From Symmetrospora coprosmae (Eukaryota; Basidiomycota; Cystobasidiomycetes; Symmetrosporaceae): 64,000 bases of DNA. The position numbers were made by a program, and so were the translations under genes. Each line of letters starts with the position of its first letter. Position 1 is the stretch's first letter. This document shows, piece after piece, positions 34,701-45,445 of this stretch. The notes under the pieces are model-generated. The model saw only the letters and a list, made by a program, of their open reading frames with translations, ran no database searches and was not told the origin of the DNA. The stretch spans positions 62,001 to 126,000 of the forward strand of contig VUYT01000016.1 of assembly GCA_008802785.1 (NCBI GenBank), read 5' to 3'.

Positions 34701-36243
34701 TCCTTGGGCGAGTAGATGGTATGGCGCTTGCCGTACTTGATGAATTCCATCTCCCGCAGCTTGTTAATCTGCCACCGCACAAAGGAGTCGTAGTACGGGT
34801 TCACGTCGGTCGTCACGAAAGACCGCCGCCAGTCGACACGCGCGCCGAGCGAGGTCAGATCAGATTGGCAGATGGGCGGGAAGTAGTCGATCCAGTGCGC
34901 GGGGTCTGCAAAGTTCTTGATCTCTTCGCGAGGGACGCCGATGGATTCCATCTGTGAGATCGCCAGTGATCGAGCAAGTGGTTGTTGTCAGTGCGGAGGC
35001 TAGTATAGGGCAGATGCAGAAGTAGGACGCACGATCTGGAATTGATAAGTGAGACCAGTGGACTTGGCGTTGACTTTGGACTTCTTTGACTTGTCGACGT
35101 TGCCGGTGGTTGCTGAAGTGGTGGGTGCGACGGCATCTTTACTCGAGACTGGCTGAGTGTCGGTGGGTAGGTCTCTGAAAGGCAGCAGGTCGAGTGAGCC
35201 TACGAATTGACAGCCAGTCCGTGTACGCGCATGACGGTCACTCACGCTGGACCGTCTGCCGGTACTTCCTGATCCTCGAACTTGTCAAAGTTGGGCCCAA
35301 ACATTTCCATCTCGCGGATGAGCTTGTCAGCCGACGACTTGATGGGCATGCCTGTGCAGTGATAGCCGACGGGGAAGAGGGCTCTCTTGCCCATCATGCG
35401 CCTGTCAAAAGAGCCATGGTGTTAGCCAGCCCGCTTGTCACGACGTCATGAACGCCGAGAAGCGAGACCCACTCGAAGCCCGTTGCGAACTCAATCTTGG
35501 AAATGGTAAAGCCGTGTCCGAGATGCAGAGACCCGTTCATGTACGGGTATGGGAAACTGCGATGGTCGTGGTGTTACAGAGACGGAGGGTGGGAGCGACG
35601 CTCAGCAACGACAAACACACGGAGCAGGCTTATGAGACCAGTGTGCAGACTTACGTGCCGAAGAACTTTGGGTACTTTTGGCGAAGCTCCTCGCCGGAAA
35701 GGGTCTGCAAGGACGCATCTACGTACGGGCGAGCGGCGAGGACATTAGCAACGCGGAACTGCAGCGCCGCAAATCCGAGACCTCACCCTCAGAAGAAGGG
35801 GAGTTGACTTCGAAGACCTTGGCCTGAGCGGACAAACAGTCGCTCGAGTCAGTGTCGTGCAGCGTCGTGCGACCAGCACCCGAACAATGTCAGTCAGGCC
35901 CGAGCGAGAGACGCGCACCTCCTGCCACTCCTTCTGGTACTTCTTCTCGAGGTCGGTCAGGAAGTCTCGCTTTGTGGTCTGTGTGGGGTGAAGGTAGCGG
36001 GCATCGCGCCAGTGCGTTTGGGAATTGATAGCGGTTGCGCCGAAAGCAGCAGAGAGAGGAGTCACGCCGACATTTTTTGGACGAGTGTCAGCGACCGCGT
36101 CTCACCACGCAGCGGCAGCAGCAAGCGCTAAGCTGCGCGTCGGGTGAGCGACGCACATTCTCGAGCTTCTTGGTCTGGCTGCCCTCGACCTCCCTGAAGG
36201 CGGCGACAGCTGCCGAGACGGTGGTGGTGGACGTGGATGCCAT
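31799..36243 (-). CDS. Leucyl-tRNA synthetase, cytosolic
   Basis: Charges tRNA-Leu. Roughly ten exons. The start at 36243 gives [20 protein letters not shown], and splicing leads to [15 protein letters not shown]. The class I HIGH motif appears as [12 protein letters not shown] (about 35510-35555). The editing CP1 insertion follows, with [34 protein letters not shown] and [16 protein letters not shown] appears as [14 protein letters not shown] (about 33010-33065), followed by the anticodon-binding domain. The last exon (after a gtgcgt intron near 32100) encodes [20 protein letters not shown] and ends at TGA 31799-31801. Architecture is that of eukaryotic/archaeal LeuRS with the CP1 domain before the KMSKS loop. 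No targeting peptide is apparent, so this is the cytosolic form. Confidence 0.95.
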
Positions 36244-36709
36244 CCTGAAGGGTGTCCGCAGTGGCAGCAGCGATGGGATCCCGGACCGGCTGAAGCAGCG
36301 CAGGCGAGGCAGCAGTATCGTCGTGACGGGGCTGTGAGGATGCTATGCGATGCTATGCTGTGCACTTAGCTAGATCGAGGCGAGCTATGGCGTCTCCTGC
36401 GAAATCGAGTTGGCAGGATGAGGAAGCGTGCGAGCGGGAGCAGCACGAGCAGGGGCAAAGGTCCGGAGCGCGACTTCAGGCCCTAAAGCAGGGCAGACGA
36501 CTCATTGCGCAACAACAGTCGTCACGTTGAGTACATCAACCTCTGATCACACTTTGAGGAGCTCTAGTCTGCGTGCCCGTGCCTCTCCCTCCACACTGTC
36601 GGCTTGTATCGCCTTCCGACTCGTCGTGTCTATGTTGACCAGGCTTATGCAATTATGGCCATGTCACCGGGCCGTCCTTCTTCCTGTTGCCTAGAGCTCT
36701 CTCTGACAC
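36244..36709. other. Promoter side of leucyl-tRNA synthetase and 3' side of uS11m
   Basis: 466 bases. No recognisable gene. Confidence 0.45.
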
Positions 36710-37748
36710 TCATGGCCTTCTCTTCCTGCTCAGATCGAGAGGCGGCGAGAGCATCCTCCTCTTTCGCGGCCGCGTCCCTCCGACTTTGATGGGCGTCGCA
36801 TCCGTGACCCGCTTGACCAGAGCCCCAATCCTTTTGCCCCGGTCTGTCTGCAGTGCGGCTACGATCGCATCTCTGCCCTGCCCGTAGCCCTTGAAGATGA
36901 GCTCGATCCCAGTCACTTTCGGGTCCGTCACCCGGCTCCCATCCTTGCGCTTCCTGTCGCGCCTGGTGTGGTGTGTGACGGATCATGGAAGGGGCCAGAA
37001 AGTCAGTCTCGTCTGCCTGCCCTGGAGCACAAAGAGCTCCCCAATGCAAGCGAGGCGGGACCCACCCTTCCTCCAGCCCGTCTATCATGTCAAACATCCG
37101 CAATGCCGTCTTTGTGGCCGCCTCGAAAGTGCTCCTCTGCGCTTTCCTGAAACCCAGCTGACCGCAGCTCGTCCGCGCTACCGTCTGGCCATACGTCTTG
37201 TTCGTGCTCTTGTCGTACATCTCTGGGTCTGCATCTGGGTTCCCAAATCCCGATCCTTCGTTGGCCCTGTCGAGCACTGCGCGCGGAGCGTTGTACCTAG
37301 CTTCCATGTCGATGGGAGGCGGAGGAAGGTCGCGGCAGAGGGAGAGGATGGTGTTGTGCTTGGACGCGTGTACGTGCAGTCGGTATGGGTGCTCGTTGCC
37401 CCCCTGCCTGTCCCTCTGGCTCAAGAACAGGGACGTGGGTGATGACCGTGTCTCGCGCGGGCGCGAGGCAGAGGAAGGTGCAGTGAAAGACGGACGGCGT
37501 GGTGCCAGAGCAGAACTAGAGAAGACAGGGGCGTCGCCGACGATGAGCTGATCCAGACTCGCTGCAGGCGATGGTGGTGGTGATGACGACGATGTCGGTG
37601 CAGTCTGCTGCTGCGCATCCGTGCTCGTACTCGAGCTGAAGTGCCGCCGAGCTGCCACCTGCCAGAGCGGACCGGCGGCTCTGGCGGTGGTGCTCCTGAT
37701 TGCGCTGGTCGAGGCTGCAGCACAGCAGGATGCGAGGATGGACGCCAT
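36710..37748 (-). CDS. Mitochondrial small-subunit ribosomal protein uS11m
   Basis: Two exons, joined from GLEEG to RDRKRKDGSRV across an intron of about 115 bases (gtgggt donor, accag acceptor). The N-terminus (MASILASCCAAASTSAIRST) is a typical matrix presequence. A Ser/Pro-rich stretch is followed by the uS11 domain: YRLHVHASKHNTILSLC, ARTSCGQLGFRKAQRSTFEA and AATKTALRMFDM. The C-terminal block is VTGIELIFKGYGQGRDAIVA, then VKRVTDATPIKVGGTRPRKR. It binds the 16S-like rRNA platform near the mRNA exit. It shares a 184-base divergent intergenic region with the aminotransferase gene. Confidence 0.92.
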
Positions 37749-37932
37749 TGGCAGTCTCCTTTGTGGTGATTGCTATGAGGTGAATGCTGGATGTTGCGAT
37801 GGCAGAAGGCAGAAGAGCGAGCGTCTGGCTGTCCGCGTCCTGCCTGGAAGTCGGCTACAGCAAGACATCCCTCCTTCCCTTCCACCTTCACCAAGCCACG
37901 TCGTGTTGCATCGCATCGCATTGGCAGCAGCA
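37749..37932. promoter_or_regulatory. Compact bidirectional promoter, uS11m and aminotransferase
   Basis: Only 184 bases separate the two divergent start codons, so regulatory elements must be shared or overlap. A TTCACC/TTCCCTTCC pyrimidine tract lies upstream of the plus-strand start. Confidence 0.5.
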
Positions 37933-39892
37933 ATGTCTACCGCCATCAAGCAGGTCGACGTAACGCCTTTCCTCTCAAAGAGCTCGGCGATATGGAAGCC
38001 CAGTGCTATTCGCGGCCTATTCCCGCTCGAAGCCACACCAGGGTCAGCAGACTGCGCCTTTGCATCAGCGTGGAAGGCATCGACCACCTTCTGACGCGTT
38101 GACGCTCTGCATGATACAGAATGATCTCCTTCCTCGCTGGCAAGCCTAATCCTGCGACATTCCCTTTCGAGAGCATCGAGATCAAGCTCAAGAGCGGGGT
38201 CCAGATGCCCGGAGAGCACCAGCCACACAGCAACGGCGCGCCGGCTCTGGATAGCGTGACCATCTCCGGACGCGACATCGAAGAAGCCCTGCAGTATGGC
38301 GCCACCTCGGGTCTGCCCAGCCTTGTAAAGGTGCGCGACCCTCATCGTCAGAATCCCCGCCTGCTCACGGGGTTCCTGGCTTTGTTCGAACGATACAGAC
38401 TGACACGCTCTGCATCTCGCACAGTGGCTCGAAGCTTTCCAAACGCACGTCCACAAGCGCAACAAAGATGCAGAAGGCTGGCGCATCAGCGTCGGGATCG
38501 GGTCGCAAGACTGCCTCAGCAAGGTCAGCGGGGCTGCCGCCGGGCAGACGCGGTGACGTACATGGTTGCTGACTCTGCTAGATGTATTCGACGCGCTCTG
38601 CAGGCCTTCCAAACGCTCGTCAATCCAGGCGACTCCGTCCTCATGGAGTCACCCGCATACTCGTACGCAGAAGGCTGGGTCCGCATCACCGTCCCGGACG
38701 AAGAGCAGCTTGCTGATGATGAGTCCGTCTCCTTCACTTCTGTTCTGCGCTCGATGGGTCCTGCTCACCGTCGTGACATGGTCCAATTCGATTCGCAGCG
38801 GCACGCTTGGAGCCATCCGTCCGACACTGCCAGAGCTTGTCGGTTAGTGACAGCTGCCGATCCCGAGACCGCCGATACTGTCATCTGACGGTCCTCCTGC
38901 CGGCAGAGGTCGACACAGACTCGGAAGGTCTCTCGGTAGAGCACCTCAACCAGGTGCTCGAGAACTGGGAGACTGAGCGGCCAGGCAGGACGCGGCCAAA
39001 GCTGCTCTACACGATCCCAACAGGCTCAAATCCCACAGGCTGTTCCATCGGCGAGGCTCGCAAGGTCGAAGTGTGAGTGTTGAGCTTTTATATCTGGTGA
39101 CATCGACTCGTAGCTGATGCGAGGCCATGCACACTCAGCCTGAAGCTGGCCAAGAAGCACAACCTGATTGTCCTCGAAGACGACGCATATGCCTTCCTGT
39201 ACTATGGAGATGCAGCCAAGAAGGCGCGCTCGTACTTTGAGCTCGAGGCGGAGGTCAATGGCGAGGTCGGGCGGGTCCTGCGCTTTGACTCTTTTTCCAA
39301 AATTCTGAGCGCGGGCATGCGCCTCGGATGGGTGACGGGGTCTGCGACCATTCTGAACGCGATGGACCTCATCACTGCCAACTCGAAGTACGTGTTTTCC
39401 TCTGATTGCGCGAGCTGCAACGGCGACTGGCCTGCTGACGTGCTCGGACGGACACACGCAACCTGCAGCTTGCAGACGCCCTCGACGACGCAGATGATGG
39501 TGCATGCTCTCCTCTCCAAGTGGGGCCCGGAAGGGCTGCTTGCGCACTGCGCCCAAGTCTCGGAATTCTACCGGCTGAAGCGGGACATGTTTGAGCGGGC
39601 GGCGGCTAAGCACCTCACGGGGGTAGCGACGTGGACGACGCCGGTTGCAGGCATGTTCCTGTACATCCACCTGCACCTGCACGAGGACGGCACCGAGGGC
39701 GACTCGTTTGCCGTCATTCGCGAGAAAGCGGTAGAGAAAGGCTTCCTGGCTGTCCCAGGGACGAGCTTCATGCCGTCTGGGTCAAAAAGCGCGGCAGTGA
39801 GAGTCAGCTTCTCGCTTGCCACCGAAGACCAGGCGGAGGAAGGGTTCCGCAGGCTGCGGTTAGTTATCGATGACGTGAGGCAGGGCAAGTGA
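37933..39892 (+). CDS. ARO8-like class I aminotransferase (aromatic/2-aminoadipate type)
   Basis: PLP-dependent transaminase of fold type I. Exons join as follows: KPSAIRGLFPLEATPG to MISFLAGKPNPATFPF; LQYGATSGLPSLVK to WLEAFQTHVHKRNKDAEGWR; then FQTLVNPGDSVLMESPAYS to GTLGAIRPTLPELVEVDTDS by a gtacgc donor. Key motifs are YTIPTGSNPTGCSIG, the Asp-Tyr pair in LEDDAYAFLYYG, the PLP lysine in RFDSFSKILSAGMRLGWVTG and the C-terminal RVSFSLATEDQAEEGFRRL with the substrate Arg. At least seven exons. Yeast ARO8/ARO9 handle aromatic amino acids, kynurenine and 2-aminoadipate; which applies here is open. No targeting peptide was seen. Confidence 0.9.
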
Positions 39893-40233
39893 GCGGAACT
39901 AGTGTGTCGGTGGCAGAGCAAGGATTGACGTGTAGAGCAGATGCCGTAGAGGCGATGGCTACCAGAGAAAGGAGTATGAACAACGATAGCTAGGCATAGC
40001 ACCCAAGAAAGGCTCGAGCAGCCAAGAAAGGCTCAAAGGAGAGGTCGTTTCGACATCGTGCAGCAGGCATGTAGTTGTGATAGGGATGGCGAAAAGGCGC
40101 TCGCCGGGACTCTGAAGGGAAGGTGATAAACGGAAGGATCGGCTTCTATGTCCGGCACAGCCATCGAGGGGCGCTTGCCTGGCGGAATCGCTGACGCCGC
40201 GCGCCAGCGAGATGGCCGACATCTTGACTCCGT
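39893..40233. other. Convergent spacer
   Basis: 341 bases between the stops of the aminotransferase and the secreted cysteine-rich protein. Nothing recognised. Confidence 0.45.
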
Positions 40234-40969
40234 CTACTCTCCACCACCGCCGGAGCAAACGCCATCGGTAAGCTCGCAGACGAGCGAGTCAAGGCTGTCG
40301 GTCGGGCAATCGAACTGCCTGACTTCGCAGCTGTACTGGCACTCGGAGTCGCCAGTCACTGCGGGGTTGGACCCAGGTCAAGCGGTCAGCAGGCGTCTGA
40401 AAAGGTCGGGATGCATTGCGGAAGCGGAATACGCACTGCAGTAAGCACCCTGAGGGAGACCGCAAACGCCATTGTCGCCGACAGAGAAGGGTGCCTGGCA
40501 GGCGCAGCTGTGAAGAAGAAATAGGGCGGGAGGGCGCGTGTCAGGATGACATAAAGCAGATGAAGCTGTTGCTCGACCTACGAGCCATCGGTTTGAGGCG
40601 TCTCGTTGGCGGCGCACTCCTGCCTACATCGGCCCGAGGGAAGCGGGCTGTCATAACAAAGGAAGCGTCGCGTACGCGTCTCAGCGCGATCATTCACCAC
40701 TGGCAGGCGAGCGCTCGGACCTGCTCCGCGTGCAACCGCCAGCGAGGACAGGGCACTCACAAGGGAGGGCAGTCGCCAGCAGGCTGATCCTGGCGCTTCT
40801 GCCTCCTTGCGACAGGGTATGCGTAGCGTGCGCCAGTGACTGGTCTGGCAGGCTCTGCTGCTGCAGCCCTGCGGCTCAGACCCCATCCGGGGCGGGCCTG
40901 GGCAGAGCCGAGCGCGAGGCAGAGCAGCAACGCGGCGACGTTCGCGAGGATGGTAAGCAGCGAGAGCAT
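40234..40969 (-). CDS. Small secreted cysteine-rich protein
   Basis: Not matched to a named family. Four exons (40761-40969, 40582-40647, 40449-40507, 40234-40358) with consistent phases give 152 residues. The first 24 residues (MLSLLTILANVAALLLCLAL plus GSAQ) form a clear signal peptide. A pro-region with dibasic sites follows (VARRQKRQ, residues about 53-60), fitting Kex2 cleavage. The mature part would be about 92 residues with 11 cysteines, including GRCRQEC, SCACQAPFSVGDNGVCG and ECQYSCEVRQFDC. It ends in a Gly run. Every intron has a cysteine-rich exon on each side, which supports the model. Cell-wall, adhesin or effector-like roles are possible and unproven. It is divergent from FPGS-like gene A. 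Confidence 0.68.
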
Positions 40970-41366
40970 GGGTACAGATGGTTGAGGGTTGCAAAGACGT
41001 GAAGCGAGAAGAGAAAGCAGAGAAGAGCGGAACGCAGCAGGAAAACGGCACGCCAGCAGAGTGACAGGGACAAGCGAAGGGGGAACTCGACGAGGAATGT
41101 GATCTTGATCGCACGTGCACAACTGGAAAACACGCCGTCTTCCGCCGCATGGCGCATGGCATCGACCTCCTCGAACGGCTGTGTGTGCAGGCACGCACGC
41201 GCCCATAACGTGCTCTCATACCGTCCAAGGCATGCTGACCGTTGCAGGGGCTTCTCTCCTCTTCAGACGACGACAAAGGACTCCCCTGTCAGCCGAGGAC
41301 GCTCTCTGATCCCCCTCTCCCTGGACAGGCGAATACACTCGACACATACTCGACAGCAGCACCACC
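40970..41366. promoter_or_regulatory. Divergent promoter of the secreted protein and FPGS-like A
   Basis: 397 bases between divergent start codons. No element recognised. Confidence 0.4.
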
Positions 41367-43553
41367 ATGACCAGAGCGACCTGGACCGGAGGTTTCGATG
41401 TCGCGGAAGAAACGTATGAGACGGCCTGCGAGATCCTCCGGACGCTCAGCTACCGCGGCCTGCAGTACAATCGGATAGACTGCCGTCGCGGAGACGACAC
41501 GCCCTGGAGGACATGGATCCCTCGCATGCTCGCCTCGATAGGCTACTCCGTCCAGAGCATCAACAGACTGAACGTCGTACAGATCACGGCGACGAAAGGA
41601 AAAGGCTCGACCGCGGCCTTCGTGTCTTCCCTCCTGCAAGAAATGGGTGGTACTCCAGAGACGCAGCCGAAAATAGGCAGGTTCACCACGCCCGCTCTGG
41701 CGACTCAGAGAGACCAAATTGCTATCGTGAGTGCATTGCAATGATTTGTGTCGATGCTACGGGTATCTCCGCACGGGCCTCAATTTGACCAACCGTCTCA
41801 TTCGCGCACATACTCCCGTCCGCAGAACGGCGAACCCATCAGCGAACGCCTCTTTGCACAGCACTTCTTCCGCATCTGGAACAGGCTAAGAAGCTCTGAA
41901 AATGCGAAGGATCCGTCCAGCTACGCAAAACCCAGGGTTTTCTACATCCTGTACTGCCTCGCGGTGTCGGTCTTCCTAGCGGAGGGCGTCGATGCCGCAG
42001 TCTTTGAGGTGTTCTCTGGCGGATGGACGGACTGTACGAACATCGTACAGAGACCGCTTGTGAGCTGTGAGTCAAGCGATCTGCCTCGCGTTCAACTCAA
42101 ACCCCGCCAGCTGATTACTGGCTGTCGACACGCCAGCCGTTGGAAGCATTGGCCTGGACCATGTCAAATCCTTGGGCAACACGGAGGAGAAGATCGCAAA
42201 GGAGAAATCGGGCGTCTTTAAGCCAGATTGCCATGCCGTTACGGTTAAACAGATACGTGGTTCCATCGACAAGATCATCCGCAAGGCCGCCCACAATCAG
42301 GGCTGCCGATCCTTCACCGTCGTGCACGAGATTCCTGGGATTGCGGAACTAAGCCTTGGTGCGTTCGATGCGATGCGAATGCCTAGCCTAACCCATCGCT
42401 GACAATACGTATTCCTGCAGGCATCCAAGGCAACAAGCAACGCTTGAATGCAAGTCTTGCCTTGACAATCGTATGCGCCTTCCTGAATCATCCGCGGTGC
42501 CCCGTTATTTTCCGTCGTCAGCTGGCGAGCGTACCCGAGTTGGCCGAGCTCGCCAGGACATCGAAGATTGCTTCAAGTGCCTTGCTTAAGTGGCCGTCAG
42601 CAAAGCTCCCTGCGGTCGCGTTCGCCATTCTCCGGGACTTTACCGCTTTCGTCGCCGCAAGTATAGCACTTCTCTGCCTAACAGGCTCAGCCGGCGATGC
42701 TGTACGATCAATGCTTGCTTTGGCAGCGTTTCTGGCTGCATTCGCTATCTGTGCCCCGATACTGGCACCGAAAGCGATATCACCCCAAGCTCGTCTTTTG
42801 CAAAATCGTCGCCTGCCGGCCATCCGTACACCAACGAGCCTGCTCAAGGATCCAGCTGTGGTTCGCGGGCTCGCCAACACAACGCTGCCAGGGAGAGGCG
42901 ACGTGGTATCGGACAATGCTGTGCCGTCGCTCCGATGGCTACTCGATTGCGCACACACACCCTGCTCGATGCCAACTGCCTCGACGTGGGCGAGCGGGCA
43001 ATTCGGAACGCGGCCGTAAGTCCGAGTAGCTGTGGAAATGGCTTTTCCACCGGCTGAATCTGACCCTTTTATTACGCAGAGACGCAGAGCGCTGCATGCT
43101 CTTCACGATCGAGCCTTACCGGCCAGCTCGCCAGATGCTCCGCAATATGGTTAATGCCATGCAGAAGACCCCAGACTACCGCCCTCCCTTCGACCATGTC
43201 ATCTTTGTGAACGACATCCTGCGGATAGGTGGTGGGTGCCAGCATCAGTACTGCAAATCGAACGTTGACTGAGGTGTTTTCCCCGCACAGATTACCAAAA
43301 CAACCCGTCCCTGTCCGAGCTCGATATTCTGGAAGGGTACTGGCGTGCAGAATGCTGCAGCCGTCATCTGGCCACGCAGCCATGTTCGGTCATAAAGCTT
43401 TCGACAGTGCAAGAGGGCATGGAGACTGTTCGGCGGATAGCGCTGGATGCGGGGAAGGGTGGAGCAGACTGCTTCTCGGTCAGTGTTTGGCCCGGAGACA
43501 TCCACACCCTGACGGGCATTTCGATACAGTTCTCCAAGGCTCAGCCTTTATAG
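41367..43553 (+). CDS. FPGS-like protein A with internal membrane hairpin (most diverged copy)
   Basis: Six exons (41367-41726, 41826-42066, 42137-42358, 42421-43015, 43080-43228, 43291-43553) give 609 residues. Folylpolyglutamate synthases add glutamates to folates. Present: SYRGLQYNRI region, P-loop ITATKGKGSTAAFVSS (usual GTKGKGS), NGEPISERLFAQHFFRIW, a GGWTDCTNIV block, GSIGLDHVKSLGNTEEKIA, QGNKQRLNASLAL, LPGRGDVV and LLDCAHTPCSM (usual DGAHTxES). The normal GSLHLVGG end is degraded to PGDIHTLTG. Between NASLAL and LPGR lie two hydrophobic segments (about 42644-42688 and 42711-42770). The frame is open throughout. Catalysis is doubtful given the changed motifs, so a non-canonical role is possible. 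Confidence 0.82.
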
Positions 43554-44083
43554 ACCTGGTTTGCGTGTATCTAGTATGCCTGCCAGTCTGTTTCCGCCGA
43601 GCAGCGCTCTCACGAGCTAGTCCGCTGCCGGTCCATACTGTATTTGCCACTTGCGCGCGTGACGAGCCTCGCGTCGAGGTCGGACCCTTCTTGCTTCCTG
43701 CCGACTTCTCCGAGGAGGATATAGCGTTCCCTCTGCTAGCGCAGACGCAGGAAAGAGTACAACAGGAGGCTACGGTAGGTGACTGCCAGGCTTGATGCTT
43801 CTGTTTCCATCCCGTCGAGAGGCTGACGCGGGGCACCTAGCTGAACGACACCCGACGGCTCCCCAATTAGGCCTGTCAGACCGGCCAAAGAGGAGCTCAG
43901 CGCAGGAAACGAGAAGCGATCAAAAGGCGCGCAGACAAAATGTACGCATCCAAGGTGTCCCCCTCCTTCGTGCACTCCTGCCCGTCTCGATGAGCTCACG
44001 GCTTCGAATGGCCTAAGCCACCTATCTCCGCATCAGCCCGGCGCGATCCTCCACCTGAGCACGTTCTCCCCACTCAGTACAAC
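43554..44083. other. Intergenic region with unassigned open frame
   Basis: A plus-strand open frame around 43640-43795 reads EVGPFLLPADFSEEDIAFPL and looks protein-like, but has no start, partner exon or known domain. The rest is the 3' side of FPGS-like A and the 5' side of the F-box gene. Confidence 0.35.
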
Positions 44084-45302
44084 ATGGCGAAGAAGTCAAT
44101 CTTCCAGGAACTCCCTGTTGAACTCATGGAACACATCCTTCGGGACCTCGCATTGACAGCTGGAAACAGACACCTCCGATACGACATCAGCCAGCCGGAT
44201 CATCGCTTGATCGCGCTACATCGACTGGCGCGAACGTGTCGTCGCTGGCGAGCGCTCACCCTCCCCTCTTTCTTCGAGATGACTACGACAAGCGATAACG
44301 AGGCCTGCCAGCGCAGGATTGCAGCGCTCGCCGAAGATAGCCGCACGCTCGCTCGTGTCCGAATGTGGACTTTCACTGCCTTTGGTCGAACCACCCAGAC
44401 TACCGACTACGTTTGCCCCGAAGATGCGAACCTGTCCAAAGCCCTCGCCAAATGCGCCAATCTGAGCTGCATTTCCTTCCAGCAGAGCTCGGCCCACTAC
44501 GGCGCTTGGGCTCTTCCGCTCTATGCATCCTGCGCGCTAGCATCGCTCTCTACTATCACCCGTCTTTACAGCACGGGACTATCGAATGACGCTTCACAGC
44601 TACTGGTCATGTCTCAGCTCATTCGATTCCTCCCACATCTCAGCTCGGTCACCCTGCAGGGCGCCTCTGCGCTTGCAGGAAGCGAGGGCCCGCTCGATTG
44701 GGCTTTACAACTGCTTTTCCAACGCGCTCTCAGCATGTTCCGGCCTCACTCGCCTCGCCATGGATATCGGGCTCATGACACATAAGACGCTACACATGGA
44801 CGGGACAGCATCCGTGTGGAGACCGGTTCTCAGCCACCTCACGCTGGGAAATTCAGCCGGCGTATCTAGTGACCGTGCTGCCTGTCTCGTCAGCCTTTGC
44901 ATGGCTCCTGTCAGACACCTTCAGCTCGACAGGAGTCTGCTGCACCAGGTGGAGCTCCTGCTCGCAGACGAACAAGTCGACTCGACGCTGCTTTCGCTGA
45001 CTATCGACGCCGATTCAGGAGCGCCATTCGTGACCAGCGACCTAGACTCGCTCTCTACCACGCGACTCTCCGAGCTACATTTGCATGGACCGCATGGGGA
45101 TACTCTCACGGCGCACCTTGTCACTATCAAGCACTGCCCTTTACTGAAGAGTATCAGGCTTTACGACTACGTTCTCAGTCCATCTGCGGATGATGACGCA
45201 CATAGAGCCCTGAGGGAGTGGGCCCAGACAAGGAGGGTCTTGGCCGACACGGACATCTCTGTTCGATGGAACGGCAGGGAGCTCGCTAAGGCGGAGTGCT
45301 AG
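44084..45302 (+). CDS. F-box protein (paralogue 2) with a reading-frame break
   Basis: The first frame starts MAKKSIFQELPVELMEHILR and has the F-box segment LIALHRLARTCRRWRALTLP at about residues 45-64. It runs to about 44715 (PHLSSVTLQGASALAG). The second frame, one base over, continues NALSACSGLTRLAMDIGL to the stop at 45302. Alignment with paralogue 1 (11600-12949) wants both frames, switching near 44700-44730. The only GT-AG pair that fits is a 31-base stretch (gtcacc to cttgcag), which would be an unusually short intron. So it is a pseudogene, a sequencing slip, or a very short intron. The leucine-rich region and C-terminus (DLDSLSTTRLSELHLHGP) are otherwise well kept, which argues for recent loss or an error. 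Confidence 0.7.
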
Positions 45303-45445
45303 CTGAAATAGGCGTTCGTGGCAAGGAGAGTCCTGCAGGAGCAGGAGGAGATGACAGAAGCAGTAAGTCATATGTATACTGGTGAGAAGCAGGAGCTCCC
45401 ATGTGTCTCCCGACATTGCCGCGCACGATGTAATCTATACAATAC

